A stretch of 64,000 bases of DNA from Bacteroides sp. An322 (GTDB lineage: Bacteria; Bacteroidota; Bacteroidia; Bacteroidales; Bacteroidaceae): assembly GCF_002161765.1 (NCBI RefSeq), contig NZ_NFIN01000006.1:62001-126000 (forward strand). The letters are read 5' to 3'. A program made the translations under genes and the position numbers. This document shows, in pieces, positions 35,563 to 45,788 of this stretch (position 1 is its first letter; every line of letters begins with the position of its first letter). The notes below the pieces were generated by a model. The model was not told the origin of the DNA and searched no databases. It was given only the letters and a program-made list of their open reading frames with translations.

Positions 35563-38500
35563 ATGAATATGTGTATCAACATAAACAATATGACAACGAA
35601 ACTGTCTGACGCAGGACGTACCTTGCTGTCGACAGCCTTGGTGATGGTAGCCGGATTTACGTACGCCCAACAGCCTGGTGTGCTGAATGGGCGCGTTGTG
35701 GATGCCGAAGGCAACGGCGTTGTAGGTGCCATCGTGAATGTAGCTGAACAAAGCCGTATCGCCCTGACGGACGCCGACGGTTATTTTAGCTTGAAGAATG
35801 TAAAGGACGGTGACGAAATTTGCGTCACTTGTGTAGGGTATAAAAATGCTTCGGCAACAGCTGCCTTGAATGGTTTTCAAGTAGAGATGGAAGAGGATAT
35901 TGATGAATATGCTCACGAAGTGTCTGTAGGTTTTAGTACCAAACAGAAGAAGTTTATGACAGAATCCACTTCTTCCGTTTCGGGGGAATTGTTGCAAAAA
36001 TATCCTATTACAGTGCTTCAGAATGCTTTCTCTTCTACTTTGACGGGTGTAGAAACTTACGAATGGTCTAGCGAACCGGGTTGGACAGAATCCGCTATGT
36101 ATATCCGTGGTATCCGCACCATGAATTCCAATGCCCGTGCCCCGTTGATTATCGTGGACAACGTGGAGCGTGACCTTTCTTTCCTTGATGCGTTCCCTAT
36201 TGAAAGCATTACGGTGTTGAAAGATGCTGCCGCTGCCGCAATTTACGGTATGCGAGGTGCCAACGGTGTTATTCAGGTAACTACCAAACGTGGTGCAGCA
36301 GGAAAGACGAATATCGATTTTACCCAAGAAGTCGGATTCCAGTTCTTGAGTAACCGTATGGAAAATCAGAATGCTTACAATACCGCATTGACCCGTAACC
36401 GTGCCCGTTACTTGAGCGGTCAAGACCCGCTTTATACGGAAGAACAGATTGAAAACTACCGTCGTGTATCGAATGGAGAAACATTGGAAGGCATGGACCG
36501 GTATCGGTATTTTGATACCAACTGGTTTGACGAACTCTATCGTGACATGGCACCGACGTATAAGACGAATTTACAAATCAGCGGTGGTAATAACCGTGCC
36601 CGTTACTATGTATCGTTCTCTTATTTGCGTCAGGAAGGTATGTGGAATTCCCAGTGGACCGGTTATAATGAGGATTTCGATACCCAGCATAAGCTGAACC
36701 GTTATAATTTGCGTTCGAACTTGGATATTGACGTAAACAAATACTTGAATGTGTCTTTGGATTTGGGCGGTCGTATCGATAACATCACCCAACCATTGAC
36801 CAGTGTGTTCAACTTGGTAACATTCGGTGCGGTAGAAGCCAATCCTATGGAGCCGACAGTTACTCCTAACGGATTGATTTATTTGAGTGAAACAGCTCAA
36901 AATCCGGCTTATTTGTTGGCATCTTCCGGTCAGGACAAGAACCGTCGCCGTAGTTTGTATTCAACTTTAAACGTAACGGGAGATTTGTCTGAATTGGTTC
37001 CCGGATTGAAAGCCAACGTAATGGTAAGTTTCGATGCTTTCGATGTGTTCCAGTCTCAACAGAGCAACAGTATTGACGCTTATAGCTACGACTATGCGAA
37101 TATGGCTGTAACGGATGTTTCGCAGTATACTTATACTCGAACCAGACAATATTCGGCTTTGACTAATCCTTCTGCCATTGAACGTGCCAATAACTATACG
37201 GTGAACTTCAATGCCGGTTTCCATTACAACTATACGTTTGGCGGAAAACATGCGGTGAACGCACGTGCTTTTATCCGTACTTATCAGATGCGTGAGAATG
37301 TGCGTGAAGCGAACAACCATACTCCCAGTCAATTGTCTTCCAATCGTTATCTCTCTTGGAACGGGCAGGCTACTTATGTATATGACAACCGTTACATTGT
37401 GTCGGGAAATATTTCCCGTATGGGTAGTGACAATTATGCTCCCGAAAACCGTTGGGGTACTTTCTGGGGAGCATCTGCCGGATGGGTTGCTTCGGAAGAG
37501 CCGTGGTTGAAGAATGCAAACATTAACCTTTTGAAACTTCGTGCTTCTTTCGGACATACCGGACAAGCCAATACGTATGCTGTAGGTCAAGGCCGTTATC
37601 CTTTCCAAAGCACATGGGGGTCGGGTACAGGTTACAGTTTCGGTACATCGTCCACTTTTATCAACGGTATGAATGAAACCATGATTGGTAACTACAACAA
37701 CCGTTGGGAGGTTTCTGATATGTTCAACTTTGGTTTGGATTTCGATTTCTGGAATAAGAAGTTATACGGTTCGTTTGATGTATTCAAAGAATGGCGTTCT
37801 AATATTTTGGTTACCCGTTCTAATACACCGACCCTGCTTGGTGTGGCTGTGTCACAGGATTCTTACGGTAAAGTAGAAACTAAAGGTGTTGAACTGACAA
37901 TCGGACATCGTAATAAGGTGGGTGATTTCAATTATTATATTGAAGGTTTATTTACATTCAACCGGAACAAGATTACTGAAATGGATGAAACCGAGCCGCG
38001 TGAAGAATGGTTGCGTAAAACGGGTAAGCCTATCTTCGATTATACTTCCGTACAAGGCTTGTATGAAAGTTCGTTTAATAATACGGTCGGAGGTTGGAAT
38101 ATGTACCAATTTGAGCAATGGGCAAGTGATCCGAACTTAATTGCTACTAGTCATCAAGATGCTATTGACCATCCAGAGAAATATCCGTATAGTACATTTG
38201 CCAGTGGTACTCAGAAATTAGGTACAGCTGTGTTTAAAGACTTGAACGGCGACCGTCAGATTAATTCCGACGATATGTGTCCGATGGGATATACCATTAT
38301 TCCGGAAATCACACCGTCTGTTACGTTCGGTGCTGAATTCAAAGGGTTTGATATTCGTGCTACGTTGACGGCTTATCTGAATCGTTCGGTATTCCTTTCT
38401 CCGGCTATCGGTTATTCCGGCTGGAGTAATAACGCTACACACGAGGTGGTTAATACATGGGGGTATTATACGGATGATCCGAATGACCCGCGCAATATTA

Positions 38501-38817
38501 GTGCCAAGTATCCGCGTATCCGTTACGGAGGTTTTAATACGGAAGACAGTGACCGTGATAATGGTTCTTACCAAAATACTATTTGGATTCAGAACGGAAA
38601 TTATCTCTCGTTACGCAATATAGAAATCGGTTATTCACTTCCGATTCGTTTGATTGCTAAAGCCGGAATGACTAAATGCCGTTTCTATTTTAGTGGTTAT
38701 AACTTGTATAACTGGAGTAAACTGCCTAAAGACATTGACCCTGAAAAACCTATGAGCTACTGCTGGTGGTATCCTAAAACTCGTACTTTCTCAGTAGGTG
38801 TGAACATTGGTTTCTAA
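35563..38817 (+). CDS. SusC-like TonB-dependent outer-membrane transporter, second of two
   Basis: This 1084-residue receptor has a signal peptide after a short polar N-terminus, a carboxypeptidase-regulatory-like domain (LNGRVVDAEGNGVVGAIV), a plug with PLIIVDNVERDLSFLDAFP and LKDAAAAAIYGMRGANGV, and a barrel ending VGVNIGF. It lacks the EEVVVVGYG motif of the first copy, with VSVGFSTKQKKFMTES at that place. The two pairs differ clearly in sequence, so they are probably not a recent duplication and may take different lengths or branches of the same glycan. An internal ATG at 35590 is an alternative start. Confidence 0.95.
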   Translation: MNMCININNMTTKLSDAGRTLLSTALVMVAGFTYAQQPGVLNGRVVDAEGNGVVGAIVNVAEQSRIALTDADGYFSLKNVKDGDEICVTCVGYKNASATAALNGFQVEMEEDIDEYAHEVSVGFSTKQKKFMTESTSSVSGELLQKYPITVLQNAFSSTLTGVETYEWSSEPGWTESAMYIRGIRTMNSNARAPLIIVDNVERDLSFLDAFPIESITVLKDAAAAAIYGMRGANGVIQVTTKRGAAGKTNIDFTQEVGFQFLSNRMENQNAYNTALTRNRARYLSGQDPLYTEEQIENYRRVSNGETLEGMDRYRYFDTNWFDELYRDMAPTYKTNLQISGGNNRARYYVSFSYLRQEGMWNSQWTGYNEDFDTQHKLNRYNLRSNLDIDVNKYLNVSLDLGGRIDNITQPLTSVFNLVTFGAVEANPMEPTVTPNGLIYLSETAQNPAYLLASSGQDKNRRRSLYSTLNVTGDLSELVPGLKANVMVSFDAFDVFQSQQSNSIDAYSYDYANMAVTDVSQYTYTRTRQYSALTNPSAIERANNYTVNFNAGFHYNYTFGGKHAVNARAFIRTYQMRENVREANNHTPSQLSSNRYLSWNGQATYVYDNRYIVSGNISRMGSDNYAPENRWGTFWGASAGWVASEEPWLKNANINLLKLRASFGHTGQANTYAVGQGRYPFQSTWGSGTGYSFGTSSTFINGMNETMIGNYNNRWEVSDMFNFGLDFDFWNKKLYGSFDVFKEWRSNILVTRSNTPTLLGVAVSQDSYGKVETKGVELTIGHRNKVGDFNYYIEGLFTFNRNKITEMDETEPREEWLRKTGKPIFDYTSVQGLYESSFNNTVGGWNMYQFEQWASDPNLIATSHQDAIDHPEKYPYSTFASGTQKLGTAVFKDLNGDRQINSDDMCPMGYTIIPEITPSVTFGAEFKGFDIRATLTAYLNRSVFLSPAIGYSGWSNNATHEVVNTWGYYTDDPNDPRNISAKYPRIRYGGFNTEDSDRDNGSYQNTIWIQNGNYLSLRNIEIGYSLPIRLIAKAGMTKCRFYFSGYNLYNWSKLPKDIDPEKPMSYCWWYPKTRTFSVGVNIGF

Positions 38818-38836
38818 ACTTAATTTTCAAATATAT

Positions 38837-40612
38837 ATGAATATGAAAAAGATAATAACCTATACAACCGCTTTTGCTCTGGCTATTGGTTTTGCCGGAT
38901 GCAGCGACTTTTTGGATAAAGAGGTTGACCTGACCTTGACTGAGGAGCAGGTGTTCAGTAGTTATGAGAACACCCGTGGTGTTTTGGCTAACCTTTACGA
39001 TTATCTGCCGGATGCGTTCCGCGCTATCAATGACGGTGCTTATAATTCGCCTCGCGATTGTATGACCGACAATGCTTTGTGTTATTGGCCAAGTTGTCAA
39101 TATTATGGTATTCTGGATGGTAGTTATGGAGCAACGAACCACCCGTTGGCAGAATTCTTTTGGCAGAGAAATACGGAAGGGATTCGTAAAGCCAATAAGT
39201 TTTTGAAGAATGTACGCGAAGATGTGGTCGGCAACTACGATGAAGAAGGGGATGATAATCATCTTTATGACCGTTACCGTGCCGAAGCCCGTGTACTTCG
39301 TGCTCTTTGTCACATGGAATTGGTGGGTTACTTTGGTGATATGTTGATTATCGGTGACGATGAGAACGGTGAGCCTATCATATTCGAGCAGAACGATCCA
39401 CGGATGAACAGTCCGCGTACGGATGCTGCAGAAGTGTTGAAATGGATTGCCGATGAATGTGATGCCGTAAAGGATGACCTGCCTTTCCGTTATAGCAACG
39501 AGGAGGAAAACTGGGGGCGTGTAAATGGTGCTGCAGCGTATGCGTTGCGTGCAAGAGCCTTGCTTTATCGTGCTTCTGCACTTCATAATCCGACAAATGA
39601 CGTGACTTGGTGGCAGGAAGCCGCTCAAGCTGCCAGCGATTTTATCGAAGTAAACAGCCGTCAGGTACATCCATACGTATTGTGTACTACCGATGATAAC
39701 GATCCGAATGAAAATTATTACAATTGTTTCATTACCAATCCTTATTATAATGATGAGTATATCCTTACCCGTTCTGTATGGACGGTGAATACGGTGGAAT
39801 TCTACTTGACTCCTTGTGGATTCAGTGGTAGTATTCAGTCAAACGGTCGTTGCAATCCGACACAGAATTTTGTAGATTGTTATGAAATGGCTAACGGTTT
39901 GCCGATTGATGACCCTAACAGTGGCTATGACCCGCAGAATCCGTATGTTAACCGTGACCCGCGCTTGGAACAGACCATTCAGCATCATGGCTCGATGTGG
40001 GGAGATGTTATAAACGAAGAATATCGTGCGATTGACATATCTTATCCCGAAGGTTTGGATTATCAACTTCAGTTTGGTGGCACGTTGACAGGTTACTATA
40101 CTAAGAAGTATTGCAACAACATGTCTTTCAAGAGCCCGTCTACTTATCGCCATGTTTGTCCGATTTTCCGCTATGGCGAAATCTTGCTGAATGCGGCTGA
40201 GGCTTACAATGAAGCATACGGTCCAGACCGTGCTTATCAATACATTAACGAATTGCGTGCCCGTGTTGGAATGCCTGCATATAGCGGTATGAGCCAAACA
40301 GAATTGCGTGAGCGCATCCGTAACGAACGCCGCATTGAATTGGTGTTTGAAGACCACCGTTTCTTCGATGAGCGTCGTTGGATGTTATTCGAAAACCAGA
40401 CTCCTTCGAGTGAAACGAGTCTGCCGCGTTACAAGCAAGTTTATAACCTGTATGGTGTAATCATTACTCCGGAAGCTGGTACGGTTTATAATTACGGCGC
40501 AGCAGAAAGAACCACTCGCCGTACTTTCGTAAGTCCGCGTGATTATTATTTCCCGATACCGGACGATGAACTCAAGAAGTTGCCGAACTTAGGACAGAAT
40601 GAAGGTTGGTAA
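38837..40612 (+). CDS. SusD-like surface lipoprotein, second of two
   Basis: I chose the ATG at 38837, 19 bases after the susC stop, because the protein then starts with a proper lipoprotein signal (MNMKKIITYTTAFALAIGF, cysteine near residue 22). An upstream in-frame start at 38807 would overlap susC. The 591-residue protein has SDFLDKEVDLTLTEEQVF, EGIRKANKFLKNV, ARVLRALCHMELVGYFGD and, near the end, RYGEILLNAAEAYNEAYG with ERRIELVFEDHRFFDERRW, all SusD hallmarks. It pairs with the second SusC. Confidence 0.95.
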   Translation: MNMKKIITYTTAFALAIGFAGCSDFLDKEVDLTLTEEQVFSSYENTRGVLANLYDYLPDAFRAINDGAYNSPRDCMTDNALCYWPSCQYYGILDGSYGATNHPLAEFFWQRNTEGIRKANKFLKNVREDVVGNYDEEGDDNHLYDRYRAEARVLRALCHMELVGYFGDMLIIGDDENGEPIIFEQNDPRMNSPRTDAAEVLKWIADECDAVKDDLPFRYSNEEENWGRVNGAAAYALRARALLYRASALHNPTNDVTWWQEAAQAASDFIEVNSRQVHPYVLCTTDDNDPNENYYNCFITNPYYNDEYILTRSVWTVNTVEFYLTPCGFSGSIQSNGRCNPTQNFVDCYEMANGLPIDDPNSGYDPQNPYVNRDPRLEQTIQHHGSMWGDVINEEYRAIDISYPEGLDYQLQFGGTLTGYYTKKYCNNMSFKSPSTYRHVCPIFRYGEILLNAAEAYNEAYGPDRAYQYINELRARVGMPAYSGMSQTELRERIRNERRIELVFEDHRFFDERRWMLFENQTPSSETSLPRYKQVYNLYGVIITPEAGTVYNYGAAERTTRRTFVSPRDYYFPIPDDELKKLPNLGQNEGW

Positions 40613-40679
40613 TTATAAAAACAGAAGAAGGGAATGCGCTTTCGTGCATTCTCTCCTTTAATAAAAGCAGAAAATAGTT

Positions 40680-42584
40680 ATGAAACGATTTTATTGGATT
40701 AATTTGCTATTGGCATGTGTATTCATGTTGGTGGCATGTGACGATGATGAAAATACAGGCTTTGGTCCGGAAGGTGTACGGATTGAAACTCCGCAGATTG
40801 TGGAAATGACAGATGCAGGAGCTACTATCAGTGCTGCTTTTAGTATACAAGAAGGTGTGCGTTATACTGGTATAGGATTCTGTTATAGTACGGACAATGA
40901 ACCTACTATTTATGATTCGGCTGTAAAGGGAACCGTGTCTAACGGTACTGTAACTGCAATATTGAACACTTCGGAACTTCCGGCTATTTGCTATGTGCGT
41001 GCTTTTATCTGTATCTATAATGGAGCCACTGTTTACTCGGAAGCAACATTAGTAGGTGGAGATGAACAATTGCTTAATTATCAGGCTCCTACATATCCTG
41101 ATGATTATACTTCAATAGCAGGTTGGGAAAGCCGTGACCAATGGAATCTGGCAAATGTGCACGATCCGTCTGTGATGAAAGCAGATGATGGATATTATTA
41201 TATGTATCAGACGGACGCTTCGTATGGTAATGCACATGAGGCAGGCGGACATTTTCATTGCCGTCGTTCACAGAATCTGGTGGATTGGGAATATTTAGGT
41301 GGTACGATGCAAGAAGCCCCGGCATGGGTAAAAGAAAAACTGAACACACTCCGGGCAGAAGAAGGACTAGCACCGATTGAGAATCCCAATTATGGTTATT
41401 GGGCACCGGTTGTACGTAAAATTCGTAACGGTCTGTATCGAATGTATTATTGCATTGTGGTAAATGATAACATTGATGGAGAAAATTCATGGGGAGAACG
41501 CGCTTTTATTGGTTTGATGGAAACTGCTGATCCGGCATCCAACCAATGGGAAGATAAAGGATATGTGATATGTTCTTCTTCCGATAAAGGAATGAACGAT
41601 TATGGTCGTCCGAGTGCAAGTGACTGGAACGCTTATTTTAAGTATAATGCCATTGATCCGACATTAGTGATTACTTCAGATAACCGTCATTGGCTGACAT
41701 ACGGTTCGTGGCACAGTGGATTTGCAACTATTGAATTGAATCCTGAAACAGGTAAGACTATGAACGAACTTCCTTCTCCATGGGCTATTCAAGATAATTC
41801 ATACGGTGCATTGGTCGCTACTCGTGGGGATAGCAATAACCGTTGGCAAGCATCGGAAGGACCGGATGTTGTATATCGTGACGGTTATTATTATATGTTT
41901 ATTGCTTACGGACAGTTGGAAGTGGCATACAATACACGTGTCGTACGTTCGGTAAATCCAGAAGGACCATACGTGGATATGTTGGGTAATTCGGCTACAA
42001 GCGGACAGGATATGTATCCGGAAGTAACTGCACCGTATAAATTTGCCGGTAGTGAAGGATGGGTAGGCATTTCTCATTGCGGTATCTTTGACGATGGAAA
42101 TGGAAATTGGTTCTATGCATCTCAAGGACGTTTCCCCGTAAATGTGGGTGGAAATCAATACAGTAATGCCATTATGATGGGGCATATACGCAGCATTCGT
42201 TGGACAGAAGACGGATGGCCCGTGGTGATGCCGGAACGTTATGGTGCTGTGCCTAAGGTTGCGATAACTCAATCAGAATTGGTTGGCGAGTGGGAATTGA
42301 TCCAGTTCAAGCCTACGCCGGAAAACAGTACGTTGAATGATAATGCAGAACAATATGGTTCGGTAGTTATTACGTTGCAAGAAGAAGGAACGGTAGTTTC
42401 AAATGCATGGGGAGAAGGTACTACGTGGAGTTTCGATGCAGATAATAACGTTTTGTCGATTGGTGATAACAAGATTTATATCCAGCGTGAAGTGGATTGG
42501 GAAAAGTCGCCTCGTGGTCTCACAATTGTGGGAGGTGGTTATGAAAATGGTGGCAGAATCACCAATTGGATGAAGAAAATTTGA
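40680..42584 (+). CDS. GH43 surface lipoprotein, probable endo-alpha-1,5-L-arabinanase
   Basis: This 634-residue lipoprotein (signal ending LVACDDDE; the acid residues after Cys are typical of surface export) has an N-terminal Ig-like domain (about 35-125), a GH43 propeller (about 150-520) and a C-terminal beta-barrel domain starting LVGEWELIQF. Active-site acids are D162 (VHDPSV), D326 (AIDPTL) and E393 (SEGPDV). GISHCGIF carries the histidine that binds calcium in arabinanases. The barrel domain is known from extracellular arabinanases such as B. subtilis Abn2. It follows the second susD and would cut polymer at the cell surface. Confidence 0.88.
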   Translation: MKRFYWINLLLACVFMLVACDDDENTGFGPEGVRIETPQIVEMTDAGATISAAFSIQEGVRYTGIGFCYSTDNEPTIYDSAVKGTVSNGTVTAILNTSELPAICYVRAFICIYNGATVYSEATLVGGDEQLLNYQAPTYPDDYTSIAGWESRDQWNLANVHDPSVMKADDGYYYMYQTDASYGNAHEAGGHFHCRRSQNLVDWEYLGGTMQEAPAWVKEKLNTLRAEEGLAPIENPNYGYWAPVVRKIRNGLYRMYYCIVVNDNIDGENSWGERAFIGLMETADPASNQWEDKGYVICSSSDKGMNDYGRPSASDWNAYFKYNAIDPTLVITSDNRHWLTYGSWHSGFATIELNPETGKTMNELPSPWAIQDNSYGALVATRGDSNNRWQASEGPDVVYRDGYYYMFIAYGQLEVAYNTRVVRSVNPEGPYVDMLGNSATSGQDMYPEVTAPYKFAGSEGWVGISHCGIFDDGNGNWFYASQGRFPVNVGGNQYSNAIMMGHIRSIRWTEDGWPVVMPERYGAVPKVAITQSELVGEWELIQFKPTPENSTLNDNAEQYGSVVITLQEEGTVVSNAWGEGTTWSFDADNNVLSIGDNKIYIQREVDWEKSPRGLTIVGGGYENGGRITNWMKKI

Positions 42585-42602
42585 TAATTCGAAAATTAAA
42601 TA

Positions 42603-42670
42603 AAACGCAGAGACGCAAAAGTGCAGAGCGTATTTAAAGAGGAGGCTCCGCGTTTTGCGTCTTTGTGTTT
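42603..42670. repeat. Octamer-built hairpin after the lipoprotein GH43 gene
   Basis: The left arm (42603-42628) is three 8-base units of the type ACGCAGAG, ACGCAAAA, GTGCAGAG; the right arm (42646-42670) is the inverted copy. The hairpin lies 18 bases after the GH43 stop and 30 bases before the next gene. Four other hairpins of this family occur in the window. Confidence 0.85.
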
Positions 42671-42699
42671 ATAAAATGACTATTAATAAATAAACGAAT

Positions 42700-43689
42700 A
42701 TGAGACATTTATGTGTAATGGTTGTATGGGTCTGTTTTGCTTTAGGCGGATTAGCCCAACAGCCGGCAACGACTGACAGCCCTTTGGCTCACGATCCGGT
42801 AATGGCGAAACAGGGTGATACATATTATCTGTTTGCTACAGGGCAAGGTGTATCGGTCATGTCTTCGAAAGATTTGAAGACGTGGAAATTTGAGAAACCG
42901 GTATTTACTGAAGCGCCTCAATGGGCAGTAGAGACCGTGAAAGAATACAAAGGGCATACATGGGCGCCCGATATTATTTTTCATAATGGGCTATACCATT
43001 TGTTTTACTCTTGTTCGGCTTTTGCGAAAAATACGTCAGCCATCGGACATGCTACGAATCCGACCCTTGACCCTGCCGACCCGAATTTTAAATGGACTGA
43101 TCACGGGAAGGTTATTCAGTCGGTACCGAATCGGGATATGTGGAATGCCATTGACCCCAATATCATTGTAGATGAGAACGGTACGCCATGGATGAGCTTC
43201 GGCTCTTTCTGGGATGGTATCAAGATGGTAAAATTAATCGATGACATGATGCAGGTAGCACAACCCGAAGAATGGCATTCGCTTTGCCGCCGCGAACGTT
43301 CGTTTGAATTGGATGATAAAGATCCGGGCGACGGTGCTGTGGAAGCTCCATTTATTATGAAACACGGAGATTATTATTATCTCTTTGTTTCGTTCGACTA
43401 TTGTTGTCGGGGTAAGGACAGTACCTATAAGGTGGTAGTAGGACGTTCGAAATCAGCAATCGGTCCTTATGTAGATAAGGAAGGTAGACCGATGGCAAAA
43501 GGCGGAGGTTCGTTGGTGATAGAAGGAAATACTGATTATGCAGGTATCGGACATAATTCCGCTTATCATTTTGACGGAAAAGATTATTTCCTTTGTCATG
43601 CTTATTCCGTAGCCGAAGACGGTGCACCCAAGCTTTTCATCCGTGAAATGACATGGACTCCCGATGGTTGGCCCGTAGTGAATTATTGA
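42700..43689 (+). CDS. GH43 arabinanase-type hydrolase, periplasmic
   Basis: This 329-residue enzyme has a plain signal peptide (about residues 1-20, LGGLAQ) and one GH43 propeller. The catalytic acids are D32 (AHDPVM), D152 (NAIDPN) and E215 (VEAPFI). GHNSAYHF holds the histidine seen in arabinanases, and WAPDIIFHNGLYHLFYSCSAF is characteristic of arabinan endo-1,5-alpha-L-arabinosidases. No lipoprotein cysteine is present, so it would process imported oligosaccharides in the periplasm. It is separated from the preceding GH43 by an octamer hairpin but is in the same orientation. Confidence 0.88.
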   Translation: MRHLCVMVVWVCFALGGLAQQPATTDSPLAHDPVMAKQGDTYYLFATGQGVSVMSSKDLKTWKFEKPVFTEAPQWAVETVKEYKGHTWAPDIIFHNGLYHLFYSCSAFAKNTSAIGHATNPTLDPADPNFKWTDHGKVIQSVPNRDMWNAIDPNIIVDENGTPWMSFGSFWDGIKMVKLIDDMMQVAQPEEWHSLCRRERSFELDDKDPGDGAVEAPFIMKHGDYYYLFVSFDYCCRGKDSTYKVVVGRSKSAIGPYVDKEGRPMAKGGGSLVIEGNTDYAGIGHNSAYHFDGKDYFLCHAYSVAEDGAPKLFIREMTWTPDGWPVVNY

Positions 43690-43697
43690 ATTTTGTC

Positions 43698-43791
43698 AAA
43701 CGCAGAGACGCAAAAGCGCAGAGTTTTTAATTAAAATTGAACACAGAGACACAGAGGCACAGAGAAATTAAAACTCTGTGCCTCTGTGTTC
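43698..43791. repeat. Octamer-built hairpins between converging GH43 and ispG
   Basis: One arm of ACGCAGAG-type units lies at 43698-43723. A full hairpin follows: three ACACAGAG-type units at 43739-43764 and two inverted units at 43774-43791, with AT-rich bases extending the stem on both sides. It probably terminates transcription in both directions. Confidence 0.88.
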
Positions 43792-43799
43792 AATTTTAA

Positions 43800-45632
43800 T
43801 TATTCAGTATCTTTTGCAATCAGTTCCAATAGCTTTTCTACCGCTTGCTCTTCGGGAATATTCTTTTCGATGCATTCTTTCTTGCGGTAAAGGCTGATTT
43901 TGCCTCTTCCGGCACCTACATAGCCATAGTCGGCATCTGCCATTTCACCCGGACCGTTCACGATGCACCCCATGATACCTATCTTCAAGCCTTTCAGGTG
44001 AGAGGTAGCAGCCTTGATACGGGCAATGGTTGCCTCTAAGTCGTAGAGTGTGCGTCCGCATCCCGGGCAAGAGATGTATTCGGTTTTCGAAGTCCGCAGG
44101 CGTCCTGCCTGTAGGATGCCGAATGCCGTTTCGTCTATCTTGGTGTCGGGAATCGCGTCACCGTTATTGTAGAGCAAAATACCGTCGCACAAACCGTCGA
44201 TGATTAATGCACCCATATCGGTAGCGGCTTTCAGTTGGAAGTCTTCGATGTCGGTTTCTTGGTAGAATTGGAAGAAGACCAACGGATTCTTCAGCCCCAA
44301 TGTCATCAGTTGGTGAGCCAAGCCGCGGAATTCGCCCAATCGGTTCGCGTGATTGCTTTGTGCGATGATGACGGTTTCCGGATGGCGGCGCAGGCAGGCA
44401 ATGGCTTCTTCATCTAATGTCATATAAGTAAGGAAGAGGAATTTCCGTTCCGCCTGGCTGAAATGAAGTTCCATCAGTTGTTTGTGGCTGAATGCCGGAT
44501 ATGTGCCTTCGCTTCCGTCCCAACGGTTCGCGTCTACGATGTAGCCGATGTCTGCACGGCGTTCTTCGGGCAAAGTTTGTCCGCAATAGATATAGTCCGG
44601 GCAGAACTGTTCGCTGGTATCCATCTTTCCGTTGAGGCGTGCCGAAATAACTACGGGCACATGGTCTCCACCGATATTCCCCACGGGATTTGTGGTGCGG
44701 CGGACTGGGTCGGTATAACAAAAACCTTCCGCTTCTTTTCCCGGTATATATACATGGTCTTTCCGTTTCGCGATGTAATCTGTTAACTTGCGTGCTACAG
44801 GTATTTCAGCTTCGGGAGCTTCGGTAAGCGAGACGCGGATGGTATCGCCTAATCCGTCACACAGCAAGGCTCCGATGCCCAATGCCGACTTGATGCGTCC
44901 GTCTTCTCCGTCTCCTGCTTCGGTCACTCCCAAATGAAGCGGGAAATTCATGCCCTCTTTCTCCATCTGTTCCACCAATAAGCGGACGGTTTTCACCATA
45001 ATGACGGTATTTGAAGCCTTAATGGAAATGACTACATTTTTGAAATCTTCTTCCATGCAGATGCGCAAGAACTCCATGCACGATTCCACCATGCCGGCAG
45101 GCGTATCGCCATAGCGCGACATGATGCGGTCGGATAACGAGCCGTGGTTTACTCCGATGCGGATAGCGGTGTGGTTTTCTTTGCAGATATTCAAGAAGGG
45201 AACCAGCCGGGCACGGATTTTCTCGATCTCCTGCGCATATTCTTCATCGGTATATTCCAATTTCTTGAAGGTGCGTGCGGCATCTGTGTAATTGCCCGGA
45301 TTGATGCGTACTCCTTCGGCATAAAGTGCAGCTACTTCTGCTACCTTCGGATTGAAGTGCACATCGGCTATTAGCGGTGTGTCGTAACCTCGTGAGCGCA
45401 AACCGATGTTGATGTTCTTCAGGTTCTCGGCTTCGCGTGTGCCCTGGGTAGTGAGCCGTACGTATTCGCCTCCTGCTTCGATGATGCGTATGGCTTGCTC
45501 TACACAGGCTTCGGTATCGGTGGTAGGCGTGTTGGTCATGCTTTGTATCCGGATGGGATGGTTGCCTCCCATCGGTACTCCGCCTACATAGACTTCGCTT
45601 GCCTCGCGGCGTGAATAGTTGAAATAATCCAT
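43800..45632 (-). CDS. ispG: (E)-4-hydroxy-3-methylbut-2-enyl-diphosphate synthase, large form
   Basis: IspG makes HMBPP in the methylerythritol phosphate pathway of isoprenoid synthesis, using a 4Fe-4S cluster. The N-terminal TIM barrel is clear (GGNHPIRIQSMTNTPTTDT, ADVHFNPKVAEVA, RIGVNHGSL). The cluster ligands are C522 and C525 (SCPGCG) and C556 (GIMGCIVNGPGE). At 610 residues it is the long form with an inserted middle domain, known from plants, Chlamydia and Bacteroidetes; the E. coli form has about 370. It is on the minus strand after purE, with an octamer hairpin in between. Confidence 0.97.
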   Translation of the reverse strand: MDYFNYSRREASEVYVGGVPMGGNHPIRIQSMTNTPTTDTEACVEQAIRIIEAGGEYVRLTTQGTREAENLKNINIGLRSRGYDTPLIADVHFNPKVAEVAALYAEGVRINPGNYTDAARTFKKLEYTDEEYAQEIEKIRARLVPFLNICKENHTAIRIGVNHGSLSDRIMSRYGDTPAGMVESCMEFLRICMEEDFKNVVISIKASNTVIMVKTVRLLVEQMEKEGMNFPLHLGVTEAGDGEDGRIKSALGIGALLCDGLGDTIRVSLTEAPEAEIPVARKLTDYIAKRKDHVYIPGKEAEGFCYTDPVRRTTNPVGNIGGDHVPVVISARLNGKMDTSEQFCPDYIYCGQTLPEERRADIGYIVDANRWDGSEGTYPAFSHKQLMELHFSQAERKFLFLTYMTLDEEAIACLRRHPETVIIAQSNHANRLGEFRGLAHQLMTLGLKNPLVFFQFYQETDIEDFQLKAATDMGALIIDGLCDGILLYNNGDAIPDTKIDETAFGILQAGRLRTSKTEYISCPGCGRTLYDLEATIARIKAATSHLKGLKIGIMGCIVNGPGEMADADYGYVGAGRGKISLYRKKECIEKNIPEEQAVEKLLELIAKDTE

Positions 45633-45650
45633 TATTTTCTGATTTTAAGA

Positions 45651-45778
45651 ATAAACGCGGAGACGCAGAAGCGCAAAGTCTTATTTTTAGAGTAAGTAAA
45701 GCGCACAGAGTCTGATGCCTTTGTGGACTCTCGTTTTCTCTAACATATATCTTTGCGCTTCTGCGTCTCTGCGTTTAT
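45651..45778. repeat. Octamer-built hairpin between purE and ispG
   Basis: Arms at 45651-45678 and 45751-45778 match at 27 of 28 positions. Each is three units of the ACGCRGAG, ACGCAGAA, GCGCAAAG type. The 72-base loop holds partial copies of the same unit. Both flanking genes point the same way, so the element is not simply a convergent terminator. Confidence 0.88.
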
Positions 45779-45788
45779 AATGATAAGA

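Noticed and set aside
38807-38836. Earlier start of the second susD, overlapping susC
   Set aside because: It would put ten residues before the lipoprotein signal; the start at 38837 gives a normal signal.
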